Positions 33,835 through 42,349 of a stretch of DNA of 64,000 nt are shown here, one piece after another. Both the position numbers and the translations under genes were made by a program. The notes under the pieces were generated by a model. It ran no database searches, had not been told where the DNA came from, and saw only the letters and a list, made by a program, of their open reading frames with translations. This DNA is from an uncultured Verrucomicrobiales bacterium (GTDB lineage: Bacteria; Verrucomicrobiota; Verrucomicrobiia; Verrucomicrobiales; Akkermansiaceae), in the NCBI GenBank assembly GCA_937928545.1, contig CALGJQ010000014.1, forward strand, positions 62,001 through 126,000, read 5' to 3'. Numbering within the stretch: position 1 is the first letter of the stretch; every line of letters starts with the position of its first letter.

Positions 33835-35715
33835 ATGGCAAAACACTTTCAAAGGCAGGGGAAACGGATCCTTGGACTCGATAAGCAGAGTTGGATCAAA
33901 GGCTTCTTTGGTGGGAATGCGGGGATCTCAATCGTCGTTCTCTTTTTGATCTGCTTCTTTCTGATGTTGGAAGCGCTGCGCTTTTTTCCGGCCCATCACG
34001 AGGGGCTCAAGGTTTACCGACAATCGGGTCAAGAGTATGTCGGGCATCTCATCAATCAAGCGGAGGGCTATCAGGAGTTTGTCAGCTTTACCAACCAAGC
34101 CTACTTTGCGGAATACGACGCTCGCTTCTCCAAAGAGCGTGGCATTAAAGATTCTTGGGATGCTTTGTTGGGAGAGATTGAAGATGAAGGGGAGGATTTA
34201 GCGGAGGCACTGGAGGATGCTCGTGATGAGGAAGATGAGGCTGCGATCGCCAAAGCGGAGGCTGACTACTCTGCCTTTTTGGAGGAATTGACCTCAGAGG
34301 TGGAAAGGGAGAGCATCGATTCCTTCGGACGCTTGGCGAAGCATGATGATGCTTGGGAGCAGTTGTTAGAAGCGGCTCGGACTTATGACCCGGTGGAAGA
34401 AGACACCCCTGAATTTGTGTCCCAAGCGGTTAAGGTTCAGAAGGAGGGGATGAGCGACTTCACGAAAGCGAAAGATGAGATTTCTTCGGCCGGAACAAGC
34501 TTGAAAGATCTGCGCTCCAAGTTGGTCGGGATCACTGCTGAAATTGCTAAAGATGCCGAGGCCGACAAATCAGCAGTCGCTCGGAAAGAGGCTCTGCTTG
34601 AGGGAGCCGACACGATGGAAGGGGAGGCGCGAGTGGCCGCAATTGAAGAGGCCGAGAAGATCGTGATCAGAGATGAGTTTCCTTACGGAGAGCGAGTGAA
34701 GCCCTTGGAAGAAGCGAAGGGGGCTCACCAAAAGGCTGTCGCAAAAATGAGCGCTGGTCTCGTGGCGGGAATTGAAAAAATTCCAGATCAATTGAGTTCT
34801 GAGAAGGCGGCCGAGTTGGTCACTAAGATTAAGAAAGGCGAAAAGCGTTTTCTTGAGAATGTGGATCGCAGTCTCGGGCAAGCGAGTGAGTGGAAGTATG
34901 ATCAAGAAGTCGGGTTTTGGAATTCCGTCGCCAAGTTTTTCTTTGGAAGAGATTGGATCACCAATAGCTCATGGACGGATGTTTATGGACTGCAGCCTTT
35001 GCTTTTGGGATCGGTGCTGATCTCGTGCATCGCGCTCTTTTTTGCGGTGCCGCTCTCAATTGGGGCCGCGATTTACGTGAACCGGCTTGCCACTTTGAAG
35101 GAGCAAAATCTGATCAAGCCTTCGATCGAGATGATCCAAGCGATTCCTTCGATCGTCTTGGGCTTCTTCGGAATCATGATACTGGGGCAGCAACTGCAGG
35201 ATTGGAGCCAAGCGGCTTGGGTGCCGGAGATGTTTCGAATCAATGATCGTCTGAATGCCTTTAATGCAGGCCTTCTTTTAGCGCTGATGGCGGTGCCGAC
35301 AATTTTCACGCTTTGTGAGGATGCTCTGAATAACGTTCCGCGAGCCTACAGCGAAGCGTCGCTTGCGCTGGGAGCTTCGAAACTTCAAACCGTCACGCGA
35401 GTCATCGTGCCGACGGCTATTTCTGGGATCCTAGCAGCAGTTCTCCTTGGTTTGGGTCGAGTCATTGGGGAGACTATGGTGGTTCTCCTCGTGGCGGGTA
35501 ACCGGATTTCGATGCCTGACTGGGGGCAAGGTCTGGGAATAATGATGCAACCGACTCACACAATGACCGGAATCATTGCTCAGGAGATGCCAGAAGTGGG
35601 TGAGGGGACTTTGCACTACCGCGCGCTCTTCTTAGTGGGCTTGGTTCTCTTTACGATTTCATTGGCGATTAACATCACGGCTCAAAGAATCATCAAACGT
35701 CTTGGAAATGCCTGA
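33835..35715 (+). CDS. pstC: Phosphate ABC transporter permease PstC with large extra domain
   Basis: 626 residues, about twice the usual 300-320. TM1 at about 30-50 is followed by an insert of some 310 residues (53-370) that is strongly charged, Glu/Lys/Ala-rich and predicted helical/coiled-coil, presumably periplasmic. The canonical permease follows from about 385 (TM LLLGSVLISCIALFFAVPLSIG, IPSIVLGFFGIMIL, EAA loop EASLALGASKLQTVTR at 508-523, GRVIGETMVVLLVAGN). Forms the membrane channel with PstA. Its stop overlaps the pstA start by 8 bases. The insert could contact PstS or the cell wall; its job is unknown. Confidence 0.9.
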   Translation: MAKHFQRQGKRILGLDKQSWIKGFFGGNAGISIVVLFLICFFLMLEALRFFPAHHEGLKVYRQSGQEYVGHLINQAEGYQEFVSFTNQAYFAEYDARFSKERGIKDSWDALLGEIEDEGEDLAEALEDARDEEDEAAIAKAEADYSAFLEELTSEVERESIDSFGRLAKHDDAWEQLLEAARTYDPVEEDTPEFVSQAVKVQKEGMSDFTKAKDEISSAGTSLKDLRSKLVGITAEIAKDAEADKSAVARKEALLEGADTMEGEARVAAIEEAEKIVIRDEFPYGERVKPLEEAKGAHQKAVAKMSAGLVAGIEKIPDQLSSEKAAELVTKIKKGEKRFLENVDRSLGQASEWKYDQEVGFWNSVAKFFFGRDWITNSSWTDVYGLQPLLLGSVLISCIALFFAVPLSIGAAIYVNRLATLKEQNLIKPSIEMIQAIPSIVLGFFGIMILGQQLQDWSQAAWVPEMFRINDRLNAFNAGLLLALMAVPTIFTLCEDALNNVPRAYSEASLALGASKLQTVTRVIVPTAISGILAAVLLGLGRVIGETMVVLLVAGNRISMPDWGQGLGIMMQPTHTMTGIIAQEMPEVGEGTLHYRALFLVGLVLFTISLAINITAQRIIKRLGNA

Positions 35716-36871
35716 ACCTAAAACTGTTTCAAAAAATCCCTTCCGAGCATCTTCGCGAAAGCAGAAGGTGAAAGACGGCTTGGGCATCGGACTCTTTGCG
35801 ATTTTCACTTACATCATCATGGCCTGTGCCGTGGTGATCATCGGGAAGATCACTCTCGATGGCCTTCCGGTGATCCTGAAAAGCGAGGCCCCCTTCATTA
35901 ATACCGAATTCTTCACCAAGAAGACGATGACCCTCAACCAATTCGATACCGCCGAGGGAGAAATGGTCCGCATGGACAACGATGATTTTTACGCATTTAA
36001 GGAAAAGAACCCTGATGCGGTCATCAACAATCATAAGACCTTCTCCTATGCTGGAGGTGGAATCATTGGCCCAATCGTCGGGACCTTTATGCTCGTGATC
36101 GTCTGCATGACGGTGGCGCTCTTTGTTGGGATCTCGGCTGCCGTTTACCTGAATGAATACGCGCGCAAGGGAAAGATGCTCAATGCGATTCGGCTTTCGA
36201 TCATGAACCTAGCGGGCGTTCCGTCGATTGTTTATGGTCTCTTTGGCGCAGCATTTTTTGTTCATTCCCCCTTCTTTCCTGTTTTCACGAATACTCCTGA
36301 TTGGGAGAAGGCACTCTTTGCCATGCCGCTTTGGCCGACAGATGGCTATCTCAGTTTTCAGGGATGGGGTGAGTCGCTCCTTGCGGGTGGTTTGACCTTA
36401 GCGGTGATGGCACTTCCCGTGATTATTGCTGCTTGTGAGGAGTCCTTGAAAGCGGTGCCCAAGGGCTTCCGCGAAGCGTCTCTCGCACTTGGTGCGACCA
36501 AGTGGCAGTGTATCCGGACGGCAGTTTTACCCTATGCGGCTCCGGGAATTTTGACGGCTTCCGTCTTGGGCATCACACGGGTGGCGGGCGAGACCGCGCC
36601 CATTATGTTCACTGCTGCGGTGGCTGGAAAAGACAAGCTTCCCTGGGAAGACGCTCAGGGAACTGGGCTCTATTGGATTTCCGATATGATGACTCAATCG
36701 GTGCAGGCTCTGCCCTATCACATTTACGTGGTCACCGGAAAACTCCCCGATGATCCGGCTTTGAAGAACATGCAATACGGTTCTGTTTTCGTCTTCCTTC
36801 TCTTGGTGATCAGTATTGCGATGGTCTCCGTTTATCTTCGCGCTCGCTTCCGTAAAAACCTCAAGTGGTAA
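35708..36871 (+). CDS. pstA: Phosphate ABC transporter permease PstA
   Basis: 387 residues from ATG 35708; a TTG six bases upstream is an alternative. N-terminal TM (IFTYIIMACAVVIIGKI), then a shorter extra loop (about 65-120) before the permease core: GPIVGTFMLVIVCMTVALFV, LAGVPSIVYGLFG, EAA loop EASLALGATKWQCIRTAVLPYA, and GITRVAGETAPIMFTAAV, all typical of PstA. Pairs with PstC. Twelve bases separate it from pstB. Confidence 0.92.
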   Translation: MPEPKTVSKNPFRASSRKQKVKDGLGIGLFAIFTYIIMACAVVIIGKITLDGLPVILKSEAPFINTEFFTKKTMTLNQFDTAEGEMVRMDNDDFYAFKEKNPDAVINNHKTFSYAGGGIIGPIVGTFMLVIVCMTVALFVGISAAVYLNEYARKGKMLNAIRLSIMNLAGVPSIVYGLFGAAFFVHSPFFPVFTNTPDWEKALFAMPLWPTDGYLSFQGWGESLLAGGLTLAVMALPVIIAACEESLKAVPKGFREASLALGATKWQCIRTAVLPYAAPGILTASVLGITRVAGETAPIMFTAAVAGKDKLPWEDAQGTGLYWISDMMTQSVQALPYHIYVVTGKLPDDPALKNMQYGSVFVFLLLVISIAMVSVYLRARFRKNLKW

Positions 36872-36883
36872 ACCTTTTCTCTT

Positions 36884-37702
36884 ATGAACGACTCCTCTGT
36901 CACGCTCGACTCAGCCGATGCTCCGGCGCTTGCTTCAAATGAACCGATCATTTCCATCGATGATCTCAGCTTTAGCTATGATCTCGGTAAAACAAATACC
37001 CTTCGGAATATCTCCCTCGATATCCCTGCTGGGAAAGTGACCGCATTCATCGGGCCATCTGGTTGTGGTAAATCTACCTTGCTCCGTTGCTTGAATCGCA
37101 TGAATGATCTCGTCGATACTGCCGAGGTCACCAATGGGAAAATCAGCATCCTTGGGCAAGACATCAATGCTCCTGATGTTGAGGCGATTGAGCTTCGCAA
37201 GCACATTGGGATGGTCTTCCAGAAGTATAATCCTTTCCCGAAGTCGATCTATGAAAACGTCGCCTACGGTTTGCGAGTCCAGGGGATTAAGAACAAGTCT
37301 GTCCTCGATCAGGCGGTGGAAGAATCGCTTCAGAAGTCCGCTCTTTGGAGTGAGGTGAAGGATCGATTAAACACAAGCGCGCTGGGCCTCTCCGGTGGCC
37401 AGCAGCAGCGCTTATGCATCGCTCGCACTATCGCGGTGAAGCCGCAGATCGTTCTGATGGATGAACCTTGTTCTGCTCTTGATCCGATTGCGACGGCGCG
37501 GATTGAAGAACTCATTGCGGAGCTTCAGCAGGATTTCACCATCGTCATCGTCACTCATAATATGCAGCAAGCGACCCGTGTTTCGGATCGCACGGCTTTC
37601 TTTTACCTCGGTGAACTCATTGAGTATGACGATACCTCAAACATCTTTGGTAAGCCCAAAATCAAACAGACGGAAGACTACGTCAGCGGTCGCTTCGGCT
37701 AG
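36884..37702 (+). CDS. pstB: Phosphate ABC transporter ATP-binding protein PstB
   Basis: 272 residues. Walker [10 protein letters not shown] (57-65), the PstB-specific [11 protein letters not shown]-loop [10 protein letters not shown], signature LSGGQQQR (about 169-176), Walker B IVLMDEP (about 189-195) and H-loop [10 protein letters not shown]. Energises PstCA in the cytoplasm. The first 20 residues are extra compared with E. coli PstB. Confidence 0.95.
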   Translation: MNDSSVTLDSADAPALASNEPIISIDDLSFSYDLGKTNTLRNISLDIPAGKVTAFIGPSGCGKSTLLRCLNRMNDLVDTAEVTNGKISILGQDINAPDVEAIELRKHIGMVFQKYNPFPKSIYENVAYGLRVQGIKNKSVLDQAVEESLQKSALWSEVKDRLNTSALGLSGGQQQRLCIARTIAVKPQIVLMDEPCSALDPIATARIEELIAELQQDFTIVIVTHNMQQATRVSDRTAFFYLGELIEYDDTSNIFGKPKIKQTEDYVSGRFG

Positions 37703-37728
37703 AAACTTTATTTTAACTCACTAAATCC

Positions 37729-38388
37729 ATGGCTCATATTCTCAAAAACTACGACGAAGAACTTAGCGCGCTCAAAGAGGGAGTTGTTGAAATGGGAGCG
37801 ATGGCTCTCGCTTCGGTCGAAAAGGCAATCAAGGGGCTCACGGATGGTGACCGCGACCTTTGTTATGATGTCATCGATGAGGATGAGAAGATCGATCAAC
37901 GAGAAAAGGGAATCGATGAGCAGGGGATGTCGATTCTGTTGCGATTCAATCCAGTCGCTTCTGATCTTCGTAATGTGCTTTCTTCCATCAACATTTGTCG
38001 AAGCCTCGAGCGCATTGGCGACCACGCAGTGAATATTGCGAAGCGTGCTCGGAAAATTCTCAAAGCAGGAGGCTTGGAGGAGGTTCGTTTGATTGATCCG
38101 GTCTACCTTGAAGCTCGAAAAATTGTCACCACCGCTTTAAAGGCCTATTCCGAGGTTGATGAAGCAATCGCGCTTTCGGTGATCGAAATGGATCGTAAGG
38201 TTGATGATCTCCACAAAGCTCTGGGCAAATCATTGAGTAATAAGATTGCCGGGGGCGCGGAAAAAACGGAATCCCTTCTCAATGTCATCTTTATCTCCCG
38301 TAGTATCGAGAGAATCGGTGATCTTGCCGTCAATATTGCGGAAGACATCGTCTTCATGACCTCGGCGGAGGACATCCGACATCAGTAG
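37729..38388 (+). CDS. phoU: Phosphate-specific transport regulator PhoU
   Basis: 219 residues, two PhoU three-helix domains. The metal-binding-type motifs are visible in each half: DVIDEDEKIDQREKGIDEQ with RICRSLERIGDHAVNIA-like SLERIGDHAVNIAKRA, and VIEMDRKVDDLHKALGK with SIERIGDLAVNIAED. PhoU connects the Pst transporter to the PhoR sensor and keeps the Pho regulon off when phosphate is plentiful. Last gene of the pstC-pstA-pstB-phoU unit. Confidence 0.94.
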   Translation: MAHILKNYDEELSALKEGVVEMGAMALASVEKAIKGLTDGDRDLCYDVIDEDEKIDQREKGIDEQGMSILLRFNPVASDLRNVLSSINICRSLERIGDHAVNIAKRARKILKAGGLEEVRLIDPVYLEARKIVTTALKAYSEVDEAIALSVIEMDRKVDDLHKALGKSLSNKIAGGAEKTESLLNVIFISRSIERIGDLAVNIAEDIVFMTSAEDIRHQ

Positions 38389-38518
38389 GTTTTGTTAAGA
38401 AATCCATAGTAAAAGGGTTGTTTTCATTGGAAATCTGACGATTATAGGGGCTTAGCACCGCTAAACCTTGATAAATCTTACAGAAATCTAGAATATTAAG
38501 GCTTTCGAGTTGATCATG

Positions 38519-38543
38519 GGTGACCTTTGGTGTACTTTCGTGA
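38519..38543 (+). promoter_or_regulatory. MraZ-operator-like triple repeat
   Basis: Three pentamers, GGTGA (38519), GGTGT (38529) and CGTGA (38539), at an exact 10-bp period with TTT-ending spacers, 29 bases before the mraZ ATG. MraZ in other bacteria binds tandem GTGGG/TGGGN-type repeats with the same 10-bp period at the head of the dcw cluster. Confidence 0.6.
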
Positions 38544-38571
38544 CCGTCGAGTCACTGGACGAGGCACTTTC

Positions 38572-39039
38572 ATGGGTATTTCTAGTCATAACCGCTCCGG
38601 TCATCATGATCGGCAGCTTGATCCCAAGGGGCGTTTTTCCCTCTTGGTAGACTGGCGTCCACCCATTGGAGAAAGCGTTTACTTCGTGCAGGTGGAGGTT
38701 GAGGGCATTCCTGCGCTGCGGGTTTTCACGCAAACCGCCTTTGACCGAAAGCTCGCTGATATCGATTCGGCGATCGATGGCACGCCCGCGCAAAGAGACC
38801 GCGCTCGTGGAATTCTTTTCGGAGCAGCCATCGAATCTAAGGTCAATGACCAAGGAAAACTGACCATTCCCAAAGCTCTTGCCGAAGGTCACGGCCTGAC
38901 TCTCCCCGGGGCGGTGCGCCTCGTTGGTCGCGGAGAGCTCTTTGAAATTTTCACTCCTGAAAACGGAGCGGCCATTCAGGCCCTCGAAGAAAAAGCCCGT
39001 AAAAACGACCCGGTGATCGCAGCCATGCTCGGCTTTTAA
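38572..39039 (+). CDS. mraZ: Transcriptional regulator MraZ
   Basis: 155 residues from ATG 38572 (GAGG 10 bases upstream); the frame opens at 38527 but that would include the operator-like repeats. Two SpoVT-AbrB-like MraZ halves: DRQLDPKGRFSLLVDW with a FDRK motif, and ESKVNDQGKLTIPKALAE with GRGELFEIF. MraZ is a DNA-binding repressor of the dcw cluster. The first half has the conserved DxKGR, the second the DxQGKLTIP signature. Confidence 0.9.
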   Translation: MGISSHNRSGHHDRQLDPKGRFSLLVDWRPPIGESVYFVQVEVEGIPALRVFTQTAFDRKLADIDSAIDGTPAQRDRARGILFGAAIESKVNDQGKLTIPKALAEGHGLTLPGAVRLVGRGELFEIFTPENGAAIQALEEKARKNDPVIAAMLGF

Positions 39040-39155
39040 ATCCTAATTTTTGACAAATGTTGTCTACCCATCCCATCTCGACACCGCTCCACTTCCAGTG
39101 GCTGCGGAGTTTTATCTCATCGCCCCTGCGAGCAGGAGTGGCGTCGAGCGTGGAG

Positions 39156-40115
39156 ATGAGTGCCAACGAGTCTGAAGCTCCTGAGCAAGAGTTTTACCAC
39201 GAGTCGATCCTACTGGATGAAGTGGTTGAATTTCTGACTCCAAAAGAGGGTCTTATCATCGTGGATGGAACACTTGGAGGCGGAGGACATACCGAAGCTC
39301 TCCTCAAAGCCGGCGCCACTGTGAAAGGAATCGATCGCGACGCTGAGGCCCGTCATTACGCTTCGGAAAGGTTAGCCCGCTTTGGTCCGCGCTTCGAAGC
39401 GGTTGCTGGATGCTTTAGTGAAATTTCGGAACTCGCCGAAGATGGGAAATGGGGTGGCCTTGATGGTATTCTCCTCGATCTGGGCGTGTCTTCTCATCAG
39501 TTAGACGTCGGTGAACGAGGATTTTCGTTTCGCTTCGATGGCCCGCTCGACATGCGCATGGGGGAAGAGGGACGCACTGCTGCGGACCTCGTGAATACTT
39601 GGGAAGAAGCTGAGCTTCGTCAGATCTTTTGGGATCTCGGTGAGGAAAAGTCCGCCCGCAAGATCGCGGCGTGGATTGTGCAAGAGCGTGAGAAAGCTCC
39701 TTTCGAAACAACTCTGCAGCTTGCTGACGGAATTGAAAAATTGATCGGTCGTCGAGGACGCACCCATCCCGCCACTAAGGTTTTCCAAGCGCTCCGCATG
39801 GAGGTGAATGATGAGTTGGGCGAGCTTCGTCGTTTTCTGGAAGTTGCTCCGGACCTGCTCAAAGTAGGAGGACGCCTTGCCATTATAACTTTTCACAGCC
39901 TCGAAGACCGGATCGTGAAGCAAACTTTCCGCGATGCTTCGAAGGTCGAAATCGACCGTCCGGAATGGCCCGCGCCACGCCCGAACCCCGATCTTGTTTA
40001 TCGTCTTCTCTCCCGAAAAGGAATTGCGCCCGGAGAAGAAGAAATTTCTCGCAACGCCCGCTCGCGCAGTTCCCGTCTTCGGGTTGTCGAGCGGATCAAA
40101 ACTCCCGCCGCCTAA
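39156..40115 (+). CDS. rsmH: 16S rRNA (cytosine-1402-N4)-methyltransferase RsmH
   Basis: 319 residues from ATG 39156 (MSANESEAPEQEF); ATG 39057, 17 bases after mraZ, would add 33 residues not typical for the family. Motifs: YHESILLDEVVEFL, SAM-binding DGTLGGGGHTEALL (37-50), GVSSHQLDVGERGFSF, FQALRMEVNDEL, TFHSLEDRIVKQTF and SRSSRLRVVERI at the end. It methylates C1402 of 16S rRNA. Standard second gene of the dcw cluster. Confidence 0.92.
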   Translation: MSANESEAPEQEFYHESILLDEVVEFLTPKEGLIIVDGTLGGGGHTEALLKAGATVKGIDRDAEARHYASERLARFGPRFEAVAGCFSEISELAEDGKWGGLDGILLDLGVSSHQLDVGERGFSFRFDGPLDMRMGEEGRTAADLVNTWEEAELRQIFWDLGEEKSARKIAAWIVQEREKAPFETTLQLADGIEKLIGRRGRTHPATKVFQALRMEVNDELGELRRFLEVAPDLLKVGGRLAIITFHSLEDRIVKQTFRDASKVEIDRPEWPAPRPNPDLVYRLLSRKGIAPGEEEISRNARSRSSRLRVVERIKTPAA

Positions 40116-40120
40116 TCTCT

Positions 40121-40459
40121 ATGAATCAACGTAAAAGTGCCACTAGCCTCGGATTCCCGTCATTGATCCTTCTGATCATCGCTGTTGTGATCGTCTCCAG
40201 CGGAGGCATCGGCTATGTCGTGATGAAGAATAAGCAGCTCACTGTGCGGAGTAAAATTGCCAAGATTCAGCGCCAAATGGATGAGCACAATGTTTCGATT
40301 ACTCTTCATCAATCGGACATCGAAGAAACCCTCGGATACTACCGTCTTCGCCGTCAGTTGGCGGAGATGAAATCGCCTCTCATTGAAATCGAATACGCTG
40401 AGGTTTGCCGAGATCCCGCTGAACCAGTTTCCTCCCAAGCCCCGGTCGCCGCTCGCTAA
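40121..40459 (+). CDS. FtsL-like small division protein
   Basis: 112 residues: short basic N-terminus, one TM (about 10-33, FPSLILLIIAVVIVSSGGIGYVV) and a periplasmic coiled coil (KIAKIQRQMDEHN...). Sequence similarity to FtsL is always low; size, topology and place between rsmH and ftsI support the call. FtsL joins FtsB and FtsQ to activate FtsWI. Begins 5 bases after rsmH. Confidence 0.7.
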   Translation: MNQRKSATSLGFPSLILLIIAVVIVSSGGIGYVVMKNKQLTVRSKIAKIQRQMDEHNVSITLHQSDIEETLGYYRLRRQLAEMKSPLIEIEYAEVCRDPAEPVSSQAPVAAR

Positions 40460-40465
40460 ATTATT

Positions 40466-42349
40466 ATGGATGCCTCTTTTAAACGTCGCGCGTTTTTTGT
40501 CTGCCTGGCTCTCGTAGCCGGGCTGACTGCGTTATCGTTTCGGCTTGTGACCTTGCAGGTTCTCGACCGCAAGATGTCGGCGTCTTCCACAATTCCGCGT
40601 TTTAAGAGTCATCAAAAAATCGTCGCAAGTCGTGGTCTGATCGTTGATCGCAATCATACCATCATTGCGCAAAATCGCCCGCAAGCTGCTCTAGTTGCTG
40701 ACCTGCATCATCTGAAAACTCCCAGTATTCTCACCCGTGCAGTTGCTCATCGCTACGCGAGTCAAGTCGCTGGGTGGAGGGGTCTCAACAAGGCCGAAAA
40801 GGGAATCCACCTCTCAAGAACGCGTAAAGCGGTCGTGAATCAGTTGAGCAATGAAGATGTCATCAAAGAGCATCTGGCATACGCCACTGAGATCATTGGT
40901 CGCGAGCTGCGCATCCCCTCCAGTGATTTACTTGCAAAGGTGGAAAAGGGGTCCGCGCGGGTTGTGGTGAAGAAGGGGATTCGCGAAGACCTTGCTCGCA
41001 AGATCGAAACTGAACTTCAAAAGCGGCGCATCCAAGGCTTTAGCTTCGAGCGCTCTCAGCGTCGCTACTACCCCATGCCAACGATGGCTCCGCATCTTGT
41101 AGGTAACCAAAATTACAAAGGGATTGGTGAGTCTGGCCTCGAGAAGTCGATGCATGATATTCTCGCTGGTCGTGATGGTGAGCGTGAGATGAAGCGGGAT
41201 GAAAATGGACTCGTGAATCTCCTCGAAGCCGCGCAGGTCACTCCGCCTAAAATGGGCAAGCATGTTAAGGTGACTCTCGATATGGGAATCCAAGCCATCG
41301 TAGAAGATGAGCTGGGCATGGCATTCGAAGCTTACAATGCCAAGAAGGGAAGCATCATTGTTGTTGATCCCCACACTGGTGATATTTTGGCGATGGCGAG
41401 TCGCCCGCACTTTAATCTCAACACCCGTGAAAATTATGCCGAGGCGGGCTCCAGTTTCGCAGTCTCCGCGCAATACGAAGCGGGTTCCGTGATGAAAATC
41501 GTGGCAATGGCTGCGGCACTTGATGCTAGAGTTGCCAATCGGGACTCAGTGGTAAATTGCGGCTGGGGTATTTTGAAGCGTCCCGGATTTACGGTTCGTG
41601 ATCACCATCGCTACGGCGATCTCTCCTTCGATGGAGTTTTGGTAAAGTCGAGTAACACGGGGGTCTTCCAATTTGCTGAGTATGTGGGTCAGGCGAATTT
41701 TTACCGCTACCTCGACAACTTTGGATTTGGACGTCGCACGGGTTTCCCGGTTCCGGGCGAGGCAAAAGGACGGATTCAAGACCGCAGCAATACTCGAAAT
41801 TTTGCGAGTGCCACTTATGGTTACGGAGTTTCGGTCACGCCGCTTCAGTTGGCGATGGCTTACTCCGTCCTTGCTAATGGCGGCACCCTTTTGAAGCCAC
41901 GCTTGGTTCAATCAATCGTCGCCAATAACGGAACGGTCTTAGAAGAGATCCCCGTGCAGCAAGTCGGCCGCGTGATTAGCGAAGCCACGGCTCAGCAAAT
42001 GTGTTTCGCGCTTGAGCAAGTTGTCTTGAAGGGAACTGGTCAGCGCGCGAAGGTTCCCGGATACCGTGGAGGAGGGAAGACCGGGACCGCTGAGAAATGG
42101 AATAGCGAGCTTGGTGAATATGATGAGAACAAGAAATACCTGACCTTTGCCGGTCTCCTTCCAGTTCATGACCCACGCTTTGTCTGCATCGTGACGATCG
42201 ATGAGCCCTCCGAGCTTGGGGAAGATTTTCAAATTGGCGGCGGAACGATCGCTGCTCCCATTTTTTCTCAAGTTGCGGGGCGAATTGCTCGCTTCATGAA
42301 CTTGACTCCCGAGGGCGCTACTCCCATCGCCTTGAACCCAAACCAATGA
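40466..42349 (+). CDS. ftsI: Division-specific penicillin-binding protein FtsI (PBP3)
   Basis: 627 residues, N-terminal TM (about 8-27), PBP dimer domain (about 45-250) and transpeptidase domain with SVMK (catalytic Ser341, Lys344), SSN (395-397) and KTG (538-540). It cross-links septal peptidoglycan in complex with FtsW. ATGA overlap with murE. No PASTA domain at the C-terminus. Confidence 0.93.
   Translation: MDASFKRRAFFVCLALVAGLTALSFRLVTLQVLDRKMSASSTIPRFKSHQKIVASRGLIVDRNHTIIAQNRPQAALVADLHHLKTPSILTRAVAHRYASQVAGWRGLNKAEKGIHLSRTRKAVVNQLSNEDVIKEHLAYATEIIGRELRIPSSDLLAKVEKGSARVVVKKGIREDLARKIETELQKRRIQGFSFERSQRRYYPMPTMAPHLVGNQNYKGIGESGLEKSMHDILAGRDGEREMKRDENGLVNLLEAAQVTPPKMGKHVKVTLDMGIQAIVEDELGMAFEAYNAKKGSIIVVDPHTGDILAMASRPHFNLNTRENYAEAGSSFAVSAQYEAGSVMKIVAMAAALDARVANRDSVVNCGWGILKRPGFTVRDHHRYGDLSFDGVLVKSSNTGVFQFAEYVGQANFYRYLDNFGFGRRTGFPVPGEAKGRIQDRSNTRNFASATYGYGVSVTPLQLAMAYSVLANGGTLLKPRLVQSIVANNGTVLEEIPVQQVGRVISEATAQQMCFALEQVVLKGTGQRAKVPGYRGGGKTGTAEKWNSELGEYDENKKYLTFAGLLPVHDPRFVCIVTIDEPSELGEDFQIGGGTIAAPIFSQVAGRIARFMNLTPEGATPIALNPNQ

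Noticed and set aside
38539-38556. GTGAC/GTCAC pair with 11-bp period just before mraZ, as in the Pho-like sites
   Set aside because: The first half-site is already part of the 10-bp-period MraZ-like repeats, and mraZ has no reason to be in the phosphate regulon; probably coincidence.
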